This document shows, in pieces, positions 8,929 to 17,021 of a stretch of 51,584 nucleotides of DNA. The notes beneath the pieces are model-generated. The model worked only from the letters and a program-made list of their open reading frames with translations. It had not been told where the DNA came from and did not search any database. The number at the start of each line of letters is the position of its first letter. Positions within the stretch are counted from its first letter, which is position 1. The stretch covers positions 1 to 51,584 of the forward strand of contig LJTN01000051.1 in assembly GCA_001303415.1 (NCBI GenBank), read 5' to 3'. Origin of the DNA: Myxococcales bacterium SG8_38. Its GTDB lineage: Bacteria > Myxococcota_A > Polyangia > Polyangiales > Houyiibacteriaceae. A program made the translations under genes and the position numbers.

Positions 8929-9321
8929 ATGGCTCGCCCGCTCCTCTGCTCCGTCATTCTGGCGTTCCTTTCGATTGCCGGTTGCGGTGACGATCGTCCC
9001 CCCGGAATGGCGGGAAACGAAAGCAGCTTGGTCGGAGGGCCTTGCGCGGTCCGTACGGAGTGCGACGAGCTGCTTTGTCAGATGGGCAATCGGTTTCCGG
9101 GGGGCGTGTGTACGATCTCGTGCGGCGACACTTCCATGTGCCCGCGTGGCTCTTCTTGCGCTGCCTCGAATCAGGGGTGGATTTGCCTGGTCGATTGCGC
9201 CACCAGCGAGGACTGTCGCACCGGCTGGGAGTGCGAGGCGGTAGTCGAGGCGCCGCCACCCCAATCGGGCGAAAGTCCTAACTTGGTGAGCGTTTGCATT
9301 GGCCCCGAAGAGACATCTTGA
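8929..9321 (+). CDS. Cys-rich outer-membrane lipoprotein, function unknown
   Basis: A 130-residue protein starting at ATG 8929. A short hydrophobic signal ends in the lipobox SIAGC, followed by a Gly/Asp/Pro linker and then about a dozen cysteines in a spaced pattern (GGPCAVRTEC, LLCQMG, GVCTISCG, MCPRGSSCA, ICLVDC, DCRTGWEC). This EGF/dickkopf-like disulfide pattern is common in secreted lipoproteins of myxobacteria and relatives. An upstream extension in the same frame exists but lacks hydrophobic character and would bury the signal peptide, so I reject it. It converges on the 64-residue gene on the other strand with only 13 bp between them. No function can be assigned. Confidence 0.82.
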   Translation: MARPLLCSVILAFLSIAGCGDDRPPGMAGNESSLVGGPCAVRTECDELLCQMGNRFPGGVCTISCGDTSMCPRGSSCAASNQGWICLVDCATSEDCRTGWECEAVVEAPPPQSGESPNLVSVCIGPEETS

Positions 9322-9334
9322 CGAATCTCTCCGG

Positions 9335-9529
9335 TCAAAAGGCGATTCCACGCAAGGCTTGTTGCAGGATCACCGGGCTTGGCCTCGAGACGGCCTGGTA
9401 GAAGGCCACCAGCGTTCCAACGAACGTTTCCCAGGACTTCAGTCGAAAAGTGCCTTCCGGCCAAGTAACGGTGTCTGCAAGGGTCTCCACGTAGCTTGCG
9501 AACTGTGGGTCTTTCATTTCAGTAGTCAT
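9335..9529 (-). CDS. Small 64-residue protein, TetR-regulated operon
   Basis: A short gene with a convincing ribosome site (AAAGGAA about 8 nt before the ATG). It starts 22 bp after the alpha/beta hydrolase stop on the same strand. The protein is soluble, aromatic-rich and slightly acidic, with segments FASYVETLADTVTWPEG and SWETFVGTLVAFYQAV; the second looks amphipathic to hydrophobic. There are no cysteines and no signal peptide. I do not recognise a family. Its position makes it a co-transcribed partner of the hydrolase and so probably under TetR control. Coding status rests on the ribosome site, spacing and protein-like composition. Confidence 0.7.
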   Translation of the reverse strand: MTTEMKDPQFASYVETLADTVTWPEGTFRLKSWETFVGTLVAFYQAVSRPSPVILQQALRGIAF

Positions 9530-9551
9530 GGCTCTGTTCCTTTCTTTTTGG

Positions 9552-10382
9552 TTAGGCCGCGTTCTTCCAGCGGTTTGCTTCGTTGAGGAAGCGCACGGCG
9601 GCATCGATGACGGCCTCGGCGCGCAAGATGCGCTGGTGCCCAAGGCCTTCGGTGAGGCGCAACTCGGCGCCCGGCCACGCATCAGCGATGCTCTGGCCGA
9701 CCTCCACCGGAACCTCTTTGTCGTTTCGGTCGTGAATGATCAGGACCGGCGTTCGCATCGATCGCGCGATCTCGGTCGCCAGCATGCTCTCCATGGGAAT
9801 CGCGAGGCGACGTTCGACGCGTTGCTTCACGAGTGCCTGCACGTCGTCTGGGATTCCAAGCACGGCGCCGAAGGTCTGCAGGAAGAGGCGCGGGTCGGCC
9901 GGAGGCGAGATGAAAACGGCACGCTGCACCTGGAGCCCTTTGGAAAGAGCAAAGGTCGTTGCGGCCCCACCAAGCGAATGTGCGACGATTCCGTAGACCT
10001 CGCCGAGCTCGTCGGCGATCTGGCGTATGCAATCCGCCAACTCGGGGAGCGACAGGCGTTTGCCTGGCGATCGTCCGTGGCCGAACGCATCGAATGCGAC
10101 CACGCGGTACCCGCGCGACACCAGAGGCGTGACGAAGCCTCCTAGCTGTGTGCCTCGCCCGTTCCAACCATGAGCCAGCAGCACGGCGGGGCCTTCGCCC
10201 CAGCTCCAGGCCTGCATGCCCGCGATCCGCATGGCGGTCGCGCTTTGCAGAATGTCCCGCTCCCCGGGTCGCGGCGGGGTCCGACGCGTGGTGAAGAAGA
10301 GCCGCTCGGCGACGGCCGCGGTAAGGCCGGGCGCGAGCCGGCCTCCCAGCGAGAATCCCTTGGTGATTGCAGTGCGTTGCAT
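9552..10382 (-). CDS. Alpha/beta hydrolase under TetR control
   Basis: A 276-residue alpha/beta hydrolase. The oxyanion motif HGWNGRG is at 71-77, the nucleophile in AHSLGGA (Ser136), the acid in IIHDRNDKEVP and the His in GLGHQRI. The start chosen is the second ATG (10382), 10 nt after an AGGAG; the ATG at 10391 is only 1 nt from that site. A further upstream start at 10553 is excluded because the promoter and operator at 10495-10523 would lie within the gene. It is transcribed after tetR on the same strand but from its own operator-containing promoter, and is followed by the 64-residue gene. The substrate is unknown; TetR-controlled hydrolases of this size often act on fatty esters or xenobiotics. 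Confidence 0.88.
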   Translation of the reverse strand: MQRTAITKGFSLGGRLAPGLTAAVAERLFFTTRRTPPRPGERDILQSATAMRIAGMQAWSWGEGPAVLLAHGWNGRGTQLGGFVTPLVSRGYRVVAFDAFGHGRSPGKRLSLPELADCIRQIADELGEVYGIVAHSLGGAATTFALSKGLQVQRAVFISPPADPRLFLQTFGAVLGIPDDVQALVKQRVERRLAIPMESMLATEIARSMRTPVLIIHDRNDKEVPVEVGQSIADAWPGAELRLTEGLGHQRILRAEAVIDAAVRFLNEANRWKNAA

Positions 10383-10494
10383 GGTATCCATTCTCCTTTT
10401 CGTTTCGTGCCGGGCGGCTCGTTCCATTGCGATCACACTACGGAGGGGGCGTGTGAGACCGCGTGGGAGCAATCGTGGAAAAATAGGGTCGATG

Positions 10495-10523
10495 ATAATA
10501 AAACGATCGTTCGTGCTATTCAA
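10495..10523 (-). promoter_or_regulatory. Promoter and TetR operator of the hydrolase gene
   Basis: Read on the minus strand: -35 TTGAAT (10523-10518), a 17-nt spacer and -10 TATTAT (10500-10495). The spacer holds the perfect 10-bp palindrome AACGATCGTT (10502-10511). The 23 bp at 10495-10517 match 22 of 23 positions at 11159-11181 before the tetR gene. A regulator bound here would sit between the -35 and -10 boxes. The expected transcript start leaves a leader of roughly 100 nt before the hydrolase ATG. Confidence 0.75.
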
Positions 10524-10567
10524 ATGACCCTTTGCTTGCTGTTTCGTAGTCATCGTCGCCTTCTCCT

Positions 10568-11152
10568 TTAGCGCGCCCGTTCGAGCAGTGACTCGAACGC
10601 CTGGTAGGCATGTCGCTCTGCGTCGGGATCATGCATCAAGCGGCCGAAGTGGTGGTAGGCCGCGGTGATGGAAGCAAGCTCGAACACGAACTGATCGACG
10701 TCCAAGTCCTTGCTGAACTGACCTTCTTCGATCGCAAGCTCGGCAGCCCGCCTGAGCATGTCGCGCTGATCTCGCTGGATTTGCACCAAGTAGTCCCGCG
10801 CCGGTCCTGGCTGGTCATCGAGCTCCGCAGAAACCGCATAAAAGATGCACCCGCCAGGCAGCTGCTTTTCCCACTCGTGCATCGTGTTCTCGAAGATGGC
10901 CCGGATGCGGGCCTCGCCGCGCGGCTTCTTGAGCGCAGGCGCGATGACCATGTCGATGTAGCGCTGGCGCGCCTCCTCGAGAACCTGAATCTGGAGCTGC
11001 TCCTTCGACTTGAAGTGTGCGAAGAGGCCGCTCTTCGACATGCCGGTTGCGCTTGCGAGCGATCCAATCGTCAGCTTCTCGAACCCAAGCGTGCTGGCCA
11101 GGTCTATGGCCTGGTCCAAAATCGCTTGCTTGGTCTCTTCGCCCTTGCTCAT
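10568..11152 (-). CDS. TetR/AcrR family transcriptional repressor
   Basis: A 194-residue regulator. The N-terminal helix-turn-helix is clear (TIGSLASATGMSKSGLFAHF, about 28-47), and the C-terminal ligand domain contains the PGGCIF motif (near residue 101) seen in a TetR subgroup. The start at 11152 lies only 6 nt beyond a consensus -10 box, so the mRNA is probably leaderless. The same palindrome occurs in its own promoter and in the promoter of the downstream hydrolase, which argues for autoregulation plus control of the hydrolase and 64-residue genes. The ligand is unknown; the single Cys in the GGC motif could be a sensing residue. Confidence 0.93.
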   Translation of the reverse strand: MSKGEETKQAILDQAIDLASTLGFEKLTIGSLASATGMSKSGLFAHFKSKEQLQIQVLEEARQRYIDMVIAPALKKPRGEARIRAIFENTMHEWEKQLPGGCIFYAVSAELDDQPGPARDYLVQIQRDQRDMLRRAAELAIEEGQFSKDLDVDQFVFELASITAAYHHFGRLMHDPDAERHAYQAFESLLERAR

Positions 11153-11158
11153 GCTGAT

Positions 11159-11186
11159 ATAATAAAACGACCGTTCGTGCTGTCAA
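11159..11186 (-). promoter_or_regulatory. tetR promoter with operator in the spacer
   Basis: On the minus strand: consensus -35 TTGACA (11186-11181), 16-nt spacer, -10 TATTAT (11164-11159), then six bases and the tetR ATG (11152). The spacer carries AACGGTCGTT, the one-mismatch version of the palindrome in the hydrolase promoter. The spacing predicts a transcript starting at or near the A of the ATG, hence leaderless translation. Confidence 0.78.
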
Positions 11187-11230
11187 CCAAGAAACTCGGA
11201 ATTCGTGATTACCTAGCAAATTCAAGGTGT

Positions 11231-12766
11231 TCAGGGGCAGGTCGCCACCGCGAGGCCGTCGATCGACTGCGGCGGGAAGTACCCCGAGGCGTCGGTGAGC
11301 TCGACGGTGACCGTCTCGGGGTCCACGCCAAAGTCGCTCCGAATCTCGAGGAGATTTGGGCCGGCCACCTCGTCGTAGTGCAGCAGAAGCACGCTTGGCT
11401 CGGTCCATTCGCCGGTGATTCCGACTGGAACGTCGGTGGGTCCCGTCTCCGAGATCCTGGGCACCGCATCGAACCCGATTGCGAAACCGTACTCTGCCGA
11501 CTCGATGGTGAGCTCCAAAAAAACGTCGGAGGCCGACGAGAAGTCGAGCGCCATACACTCGAGGTCGAACTGGTTGGCGCCAAGTCGGTAGGTCTTTCCC
11601 GAAACCTGCGCAGCCATCGGAGGCAACGGGGGCACCGGCTTGGCAAGCGGCGGCTCCGCTGCTGCTTCAATCGCAGCGGCAAGGCCTGCATTTGCCTCGG
11701 GGTTTGGCGGGAGGGCGCTGTCGGACTTCAGGGCCGCCACCAGCGAGGGAGCGATCCGGCCCCGCACGTCGGTACCGCCGCCAGTGAACACCGCCACGAC
11801 ATCCTTGTCTGGCCAAACGATGATCGCCTGGCCGCCCCGGCCGCGGGCTTCGTAGATTCCTTCGAACACGCCAGCCAACACCCACCATTGATAGCCATAG
11901 CCCGTTCCATCGGTTTCGGCTGTCACCTGGTGCCGGACCGCTTCGCGAACCCATTCCTTGGAAACCACTTGCACGTCGTTCCATGCGCCCTCGCGCAAGA
12001 AGAGGAGGCCGATTCGTGCCATGTCCCGAGGATGAAGCTGCAGATCGCCCCATCCACGGCTGATCCCCTGCGGGTCATCGGGCCACTTGGCTTCCCGGAT
12101 GCCCAGCGGTTCGAACAGCACATCCCGCGCGAAGTCGAGCGCTCGCCTTCCGGTTGCCTTCGTGATCATGGCTGACAACAGATGGGAGCCCGGGCTGCAA
12201 TACGCAAACTCGCTGCCCGGCGGGACCGCCATCGGAATGCCCAGCGCATAGTCGACCCAGTGCTCGCTTGCGGTCATCTCGGCGAGCTCGGGCTCTCCGG
12301 TCGTGCGTCCGCAATCCAATCCCGAAGTCATGGTGAGTAGATGGCGAAGCGCGATGTCTTCTTTTCCATCGGTCGGTGGCTCGGGAACCAACTCCGGAAA
12401 CGTCGCGACGAGGTTCTGGTCTAGGCGCAACAGCCCTCGATCGCTGGCGATGCCGACCAGGGTAGACGTTACGCTTTTTGTCACCGAAGCGACGTCGTGG
12501 AGGAGATCGTTGCGGTAAGGATGGAAGTACGCGTCCAGGACTAGAACGCCGTTTCGCACGATGAGCAGGCTATCGACAGACGTCTCTTGCGCGTCGATTT
12601 GCTCGACGACCTCGGCCAGCGCCGCAGAATCGAATCCCTGCTCCTCGGGAGGCGCCGTCGGCCAACCGGCCTCCGGTGCGGAAGACTCGGATTCGCAGCC
12701 CGCGCATCCCCAAACTAGCGTAATTCCCGCCAAGAGAATCATCGAAACAGGCCTCATGCCCAGCAT
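11231..12766 (-). CDS. Serine hydrolase of the beta-lactamase/DD-peptidase fold, lipoprotein
   Basis: A 511-residue exported protein. The signal segment ends at two possible lipobox cysteines (WGCAGC), so it is probably a lipoprotein. The catalytic SxxK is SVTK in VASVTKSVTS, and the second motif is YCS (in EFAYCSPGSHLL), the Tyr of the YxN/YxS element. This places it in the class C beta-lactamase-like (EstB/6-aminohexanoate-dimer hydrolase type) group. After about residue 365 a Pro/Ala-rich linker leads to a C-terminal beta domain of about 130 residues with no recognised family. The start ATG has a good ribosome site (GAGGAG, 6 nt). It is probably an esterase or peptidase acting at the envelope rather than an antibiotic resistance enzyme. 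Confidence 0.88.
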   Translation of the reverse strand: MLGMRPVSMILLAGITLVWGCAGCESESSAPEAGWPTAPPEEQGFDSAALAEVVEQIDAQETSVDSLLIVRNGVLVLDAYFHPYRNDLLHDVASVTKSVTSTLVGIASDRGLLRLDQNLVATFPELVPEPPTDGKEDIALRHLLTMTSGLDCGRTTGEPELAEMTASEHWVDYALGIPMAVPPGSEFAYCSPGSHLLSAMITKATGRRALDFARDVLFEPLGIREAKWPDDPQGISRGWGDLQLHPRDMARIGLLFLREGAWNDVQVVSKEWVREAVRHQVTAETDGTGYGYQWWVLAGVFEGIYEARGRGGQAIIVWPDKDVVAVFTGGGTDVRGRIAPSLVAALKSDSALPPNPEANAGLAAAIEAAAEPPLAKPVPPLPPMAAQVSGKTYRLGANQFDLECMALDFSSASDVFLELTIESAEYGFAIGFDAVPRISETGPTDVPVGITGEWTEPSVLLLHYDEVAGPNLLEIRSDFGVDPETVTVELTDASGYFPPQSIDGLAVATCP

Positions 12767-12962
12767 CGTCAGCTCCTCGCTGAAGGTCGGTAGGGAGATT
12801 AGAGACGTTCGGGAAGGGAGTCCACGCGCCTTTCGGTGATCGCTCCATTTCTCCGGGGATTTGGCAAAAACCCTGCTGTCGTTTAAACATGGGCGCCGCG
12901 TATACGTCGAACCGGCATGCAGACTAACTTGGGTACCCAGGTCGGAATCGGGAGATCAATCG

Positions 12963-13457
12963 ATGGCTTCGAGGAAAGTAGCGAGCGCGGCGCCGATCGC
13001 AATCACGCTGGCGCCCGCCTGCATGCTGATGGCTGATGGCAAGGCGCGAGCCAACGACAACGACCCCGCCGCTGAAAACACGCTCACCTTGAAGATCACC
13101 GGGTTGAAGGAAAAAGAGCAGGGCAAGATGGCCTGCGCGCTCTTCTGGGAGAACAAAGGATTTCCACGCAAGCATCGGCGCGCGCTTCGACGAACCTGGG
13201 TCGACGTAGAAGGCGAAGACGTCATCGAGTGCGTGTTCAAACGCACGGGCCTGGGCGAGTACGCGGCCTCCGTTTTCCTCGATAGGAACCGCAACGGAAA
13301 GCTCGACACGAGCGTGATGGGCGGCGTAGAGGAGCCGTGGGGCGTGTCGAACAACGTCGAGCCCAAACGGTTTGGACCTCCCGCGTACAAGGAGGCCACC
13401 TTTCAGTACAAGGGCGGCCCCGTGACGATCGAGATCGAGCTCATCTACGAAGACTAA
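12963..13457 (+). CDS. DUF2141 family exported protein
   Basis: A 164-residue protein starting at ATG 12963, 8 nt after GGGAG. The N-terminus is a Sec-type signal (Arg/Lys, then hydrophobic, then AxA-like ARAN). The DUF2141 signature is clear: an initial beta-strand LTLKITGL, then FLDRNRNGKLDT, EEPWGVSNN and KRFGPPAYKEATFQY, ending in alternating hydrophobics. DUF2141 proteins are small secreted beta-sandwich proteins of unknown role; the DRNRNGKLDT loop looks like a calcium-binding loop. It stands alone between genes on the other strand. Confidence 0.87.
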   Translation: MASRKVASAAPIAITLAPACMLMADGKARANDNDPAAENTLTLKITGLKEKEQGKMACALFWENKGFPRKHRRALRRTWVDVEGEDVIECVFKRTGLGEYAASVFLDRNRNGKLDTSVMGGVEEPWGVSNNVEPKRFGPPAYKEATFQYKGGPVTIEIELIYED

Positions 13458-13504
13458 ACGAAGCCAGGCGGTCCTTTGCGTCTGGTCATCGCCGACGACC
13501 CGAG

Positions 13505-14800
13505 CTAGAAACCTTCCGTGGCGACCTGACGCTCGCGCTCGGCCGCAGCGAACCGGTGGGCCTCGTGAGGAGCGGTTACACCGCGAGCGCGCTCGTACAT
13601 GGAGCTCAAGAAGTGAAGCGTGCCGTCGAGCATGCGCGCCGTTCGCGGCGATGCGAAGATGTCGAATGCATGTTGCGCGCCGCGCAGCTCCGCATAGATG
13701 ACCTCGGAACGGGAAGCTTCGCGAAGCCTTTCGGCAAAGAGCCGCGCATCCTCGACGGGCGCCAGCGTGTCCCGATCTCCGTGCACGATGAGAAAAGGCG
13801 GCGCAGCGGGGTGAACGCGATCGATGGGAGAAGCCCGGTGGAACTTCCCCGGCTCTTCATCGAGGAAGGCCTTCATGATCAGCGGCTCGAGCATCTGCGT
13901 GCGGAATCGCTCGAGCATCGTGCCCAGCCGGTTCGTGAGGTCGTATACCCCGTACACTGGCACTGCGGCCTGGACCGTCGTATCGGCGCCTTCGAAGCCG
14001 GGTTGATACTCGGGATCGTCGGCCGTGAGCGCCATCATCGCCGTAAGGTGTCCGCCCGCCGAGCCTCCGGTGACGGCCACGAAGCTCGGGTCGACGCCGT
14101 AATCGTCGGCATGCTCGCGAATCCAAGCGAGCGCGTACTTCAAGTCCGTCAGATGATCGGGCCAGGTCGCGGCCGGGCTCAAACGATAGTTCACGTTGAA
14201 GCACACCCAGCCATTGGCAGCGAGATGTCCGATCAGCGGCCATCCTTGCTCCCGTTTGTCGCCGATGATCCAAGCGCCGCCGTGAATCTGCATGATGGCG
14301 GGCCGCCCTCGGCCCGGCTCTTCCGGCATCGCCACGTCCAGCCTCAAGCTCCGACCTGCGATCTTGCGATACGTGACGTCGCGGATGACCTTCACACCTC
14401 GTCGCCGGAACCGAAACGGCATCAGCAGCTGCGTGAACGGAAGGCGCGCGGCGTCGGCTGGCTCTGGCAACCCAGAGAGCGCCTGGTGAAAGATGTCGCG
14501 GGTCTTTCGTCCACCATGGAACAGAATCAGCAGGCCCAGCCACGAAGCCACGGTGATCCCCATTCCGACCATTCCAGGCCAACGGGACAGGGCCCCGAAC
14601 GACACGAACATTACGGTCGCCAGCGCCTGCCAGACGATGTGGTGAAGCGCGAGCTCGGCAGTCAACCAGGATCCGAAGAAGCTCGGAACGAACAATGCCG
14701 GGATCCTGCGCACTGGCACGAACGCATTCAGCGTGAAAATCGCGCCGACGAGGCTGACCGCCAGAAACAGCCACGCGACGATGGTCTCGCTAATCAACAT
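13505..14800 (-). CDS. Membrane-anchored esterase/lipase, hormone-sensitive-lipase type
   Basis: A 431-residue protein. The first about 95 residues contain three to four hydrophobic helices; a catalytic alpha/beta hydrolase domain follows. The oxyanion motif HGGAW is at 173-177, the nucleophile in GGSAGG (Ser247), the acid in VHGDRDTLAP and the His in GAQHAFD. These are family IV (HSL/BD-FAE) hallmarks. The start at 14800 is chosen because the upstream extension is polar and overlaps nhaA. It is divergent from nhaA with 43 bp between starts, so the two share a promoter region. It likely hydrolyses short acyl esters at the inner membrane. Confidence 0.87.
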   Translation of the reverse strand: MLISETIVAWLFLAVSLVGAIFTLNAFVPVRRIPALFVPSFFGSWLTAELALHHIVWQALATVMFVSFGALSRWPGMVGMGITVASWLGLLILFHGGRKTRDIFHQALSGLPEPADAARLPFTQLLMPFRFRRRGVKVIRDVTYRKIAGRSLRLDVAMPEEPGRGRPAIMQIHGGAWIIGDKREQGWPLIGHLAANGWVCFNVNYRLSPAATWPDHLTDLKYALAWIREHADDYGVDPSFVAVTGGSAGGHLTAMMALTADDPEYQPGFEGADTTVQAAVPVYGVYDLTNRLGTMLERFRTQMLEPLIMKAFLDEEPGKFHRASPIDRVHPAAPPFLIVHGDRDTLAPVEDARLFAERLREASRSEVIYAELRGAQHAFDIFASPRTARMLDGTLHFLSSMYERARGVTAPHEAHRFAAAERERQVATEGF

Positions 14801-14843
14801 GGATTCTGGCCTTCTAGCACGTTCCGCGATAAGTCGGTCGTCA

Positions 14844-16166
14844 ATGGCTGAGCCCGAGGTCTCGTACTCGCGAATCACCCACCTGCCCGAGCGGCCGATC
14901 CAGCGGCTTCAGCGGCCGCTTCAGGCCTTCATGCACATCGAGTCGGCGGGAGGTGTCGCTCTTCTGATCTGCACGGCAATCGCGCTGATCGCGGCGAACT
15001 CTCCCTACGCGGGCGCCTACCAGGCATTTTGGGACCGCGAGCTCCGCGTCGCGTTTGGCGCCGTCGAGCTCGCGTACCCATTTTGGTACTGGATCAACGA
15101 CGCCTTGATGGCGATTTTCTTTTTCGTCATCGGGCTCGAGATCAAGCGCGAGCTGACGATAGGCGAGCTCAGTGATCCGAAGAAAGTCGCGTTGCCCGTG
15201 GCGGCAGCGCTCGGCGGAGTCGTGGCGCCCGTTGCGATCTATCTCTCGCTACAATACGGGGAGGTCGGGGAGAGAGGTTGGGCCGTGCCTATGGCCACGG
15301 ACATCGCATTCGTGGTCGGTTGCATGTCGCTGCTCGGGAAGCGAGTTCCTCACGGCCTCAAGTTGCTAATGCTTTCGTTGGCGATCGTCGATGACCTGAT
15401 GGCTGTCGTCGTCATCGCCGTCTTCTATACCTCTTCCATCAGCGCCACGTATCTCACGGCCTCGTTCGTTGGGCTGGTGGTGGTCGTGGCGATGAACCGA
15501 CTCGGAGTGAGAACGGTCGGTCTCTACGTCATCGTCGGCATCTACATCTGGGTATGCATGCTGAAGTCGGGCATCCACCCGACCATCGAGGGCGTGATTC
15601 TAGGCCTGTTGACCCCGGCCCAACCGTGGCTGGGTGGTAAGCGCTTCCTCGGATTTTTGCGGCACACCGACGAGACGCTGCGCAACGAGAACACCAGCCT
15701 CGAAGAAGCACGCTCGCTCGTTGCGGACCTTTCGTTCGCATCTCGTGAGGCGGTATCGCCTCTGGTCAGGTTGGAAACGTCGCTGCACCCGTGGGTTGCC
15801 TTCGGCATCATGCCACTTTTCGCGTTGGCCAATGCTGGGGTGGCGATTGATCTCGGACAGATCGGACACCCGGTAGCCCTCGCGGTCGCCGTGGGCCTGT
15901 TCCTCGGCAAACCGCTCGGAATCTTCGGTGCATCGTGGGTTGCGGTGAAGCTCGGCTGGGCTTCGCGGCCGGCGGGAGTGACCTGGCCCGCTCTCGGAGG
16001 CGCGGCTTTTCTCGGCGGCATCGGGTTCACGATGGCGCTGTTCATCGCCTCACTCGGCTTGTCTGGGGAGCTCCTCGTGTCGGCCAAGGTGGGGATCATG
16101 TTGGGGTCTTTCGGTAGTGCGGTCGTGGGTATGCTGATCTTGTCTATCGTCACCAGGAAGAGCTGA
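14844..16166 (+). CDS. nhaA: Na+/H+ antiporter NhaA
   Basis: A 440-residue NhaA with about 12 helices. The ion-binding aspartate pair is visible in SLAIVDDLMAV (D183, D184), and the unwound-helix element PMATDIAF (T152, D153) is intact. IFFFVIGLEIKREL near residue 91 is also diagnostic. NhaA exchanges two external protons for one internal Na+ or Li+ and is activated by alkaline pH. The ATG at 14844 is preferred; extensions upstream run into the divergent esterase. The stop overlaps the next gene by one base, making a three-gene unit. In E. coli nhaA is controlled by NhaR; no such gene is in the window. Confidence 0.95.
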   Translation: MAEPEVSYSRITHLPERPIQRLQRPLQAFMHIESAGGVALLICTAIALIAANSPYAGAYQAFWDRELRVAFGAVELAYPFWYWINDALMAIFFFVIGLEIKRELTIGELSDPKKVALPVAAALGGVVAPVAIYLSLQYGEVGERGWAVPMATDIAFVVGCMSLLGKRVPHGLKLLMLSLAIVDDLMAVVVIAVFYTSSISATYLTASFVGLVVVVAMNRLGVRTVGLYVIVGIYIWVCMLKSGIHPTIEGVILGLLTPAQPWLGGKRFLGFLRHTDETLRNENTSLEEARSLVADLSFASREAVSPLVRLETSLHPWVAFGIMPLFALANAGVAIDLGQIGHPVALAVAVGLFLGKPLGIFGASWVAVKLGWASRPAGVTWPALGGAAFLGGIGFTMALFIASLGLSGELLVSAKVGIMLGSFGSAVVGMLILSIVTRKS

Positions 16167-16807
16167 TGCGTATCTGGATTTTCATGTCGGCGCTGTGTCT
16201 CGCGGGAGCCGCGCATGCTCAAAGCGCGCCTGTCTTCTATTCCTACATCGCGGATTCGGGTCGAACGGTCTTCGTGAACCGATTCTCCATGGTGCCCCCC
16301 GAGAAACGCTCGGAAGCCCGTGCGGTCGATCTCTCCGAGGTGCGCCTCAACGAGGGCCTCGCCGAAGAGCTGGCCGATGCCGTGGAAGACGAGCTTCGCC
16401 AGCTCAAAGATTCCGATCCATGCAACGAGGCGCGCGAGGAGCGCGAAGTAGGCGCATGGCGTCATGTCTGGAATCGTCACGGCCCGTGGGTCTTGGCGAG
16501 CCTGACCGCCCTGGTGCTGGTCTTGATGTCGCCCTGGATGGTTCAGCGCATCCCGCCAGGACAGTGGCCGCGATTTCTCATGGTCGCGCTTCCCGCGTTG
16601 GCCATGACGGCATTGCTCGCCGTTTCCGCGACCCGCGCGACGAGCTCCCTCGAGGCAGTCGACGAGCTCGCTAGGCTCTGCGATGCGAACGAAAAGGAAG
16701 CCTCTCCGCAAAAGCAGCTGATCCGGCTCAATCAGATGCACGCCTACGTGGACCAGCTATATCAGGACCAGTACGAAAAGATCGAACGCGTGACGGAAAT
16801 CAAATGA
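16166..16807 (+). CDS. Exported two-helix membrane protein with DUF4124-like N-terminus
   Basis: A 213-residue protein. Signal peptide MRIWIFMSALCLAGAAHAQ ends in AHA. A short segment, YSYIADSGRTVFVNRFSMVPP, then resembles DUF4124 (Tyr-rich, T/V-F-V-N pattern). Two close transmembrane helices lie around 110-125 and 132-150, followed by an acidic/basic tail (ending YEKIERVTEIK) that is probably coiled coil. It overlaps nhaA and the following CWC gene, so it is produced with the antiporter. The function is unknown; an envelope accessory to NhaA is conceivable but unsupported. Confidence 0.78.
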   Translation: MRIWIFMSALCLAGAAHAQSAPVFYSYIADSGRTVFVNRFSMVPPEKRSEARAVDLSEVRLNEGLAEELADAVEDELRQLKDSDPCNEAREEREVGAWRHVWNRHGPWVLASLTALVLVLMSPWMVQRIPPGQWPRFLMVALPALAMTALLAVSATRATSSLEAVDELARLCDANEKEASPQKQLIRLNQMHAYVDQLYQDQYEKIERVTEIK

Positions 16808-17016
16808 GCCAGTCCCGAGACTTCGCTGATGCAACCAAGTGCCCCCTTTGCGGGGAGGCCAATGCGTGCGCCATCGCGGCGGGGCAGGGCGCAGAGATGT
16901 GCTGGTGCATGTCCGTCGTCATCGATCCGGAGGCGATCGCGAGAATTCCCGCTGAAGCGCAAGGCAAGGTGTGCATTTGCGAGCGCTGCGCTCGCGGCGC
17001 AGCCGATACCGCGTGA
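16804..17016 (+). CDS. Cysteine-rich CWC family small protein
   Basis: A 70-residue soluble protein with eight cysteines: KCPLCGEANAC, the name-giving CWC (in EMCWCMS) and CICERCA at the end. This matches the cysteine-rich CWC family, a small putative zinc-binding domain of unknown function. The start overlaps the previous gene's stop (ATGA), placing it third in the nhaA operon. It has no signal peptide. Confidence 0.85.
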   Translation: MSQSRDFADATKCPLCGEANACAIAAGQGAEMCWCMSVVIDPEAIARIPAEAQGKVCICERCARGAADTA

Positions 17017-17021
17017 CGGGG

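Noticed and set aside
10610..12175. Open frame of 521 codons on the plus strand
   Set aside because: It is antisense to tetR and the serine hydrolase, crosses the promoter and operator, and has no protein-family features.
13337..14851. Open frame of 504 codons on the plus strand
   Set aside because: It is antisense to the membrane-anchored esterase, whose motifs and helices are clear.
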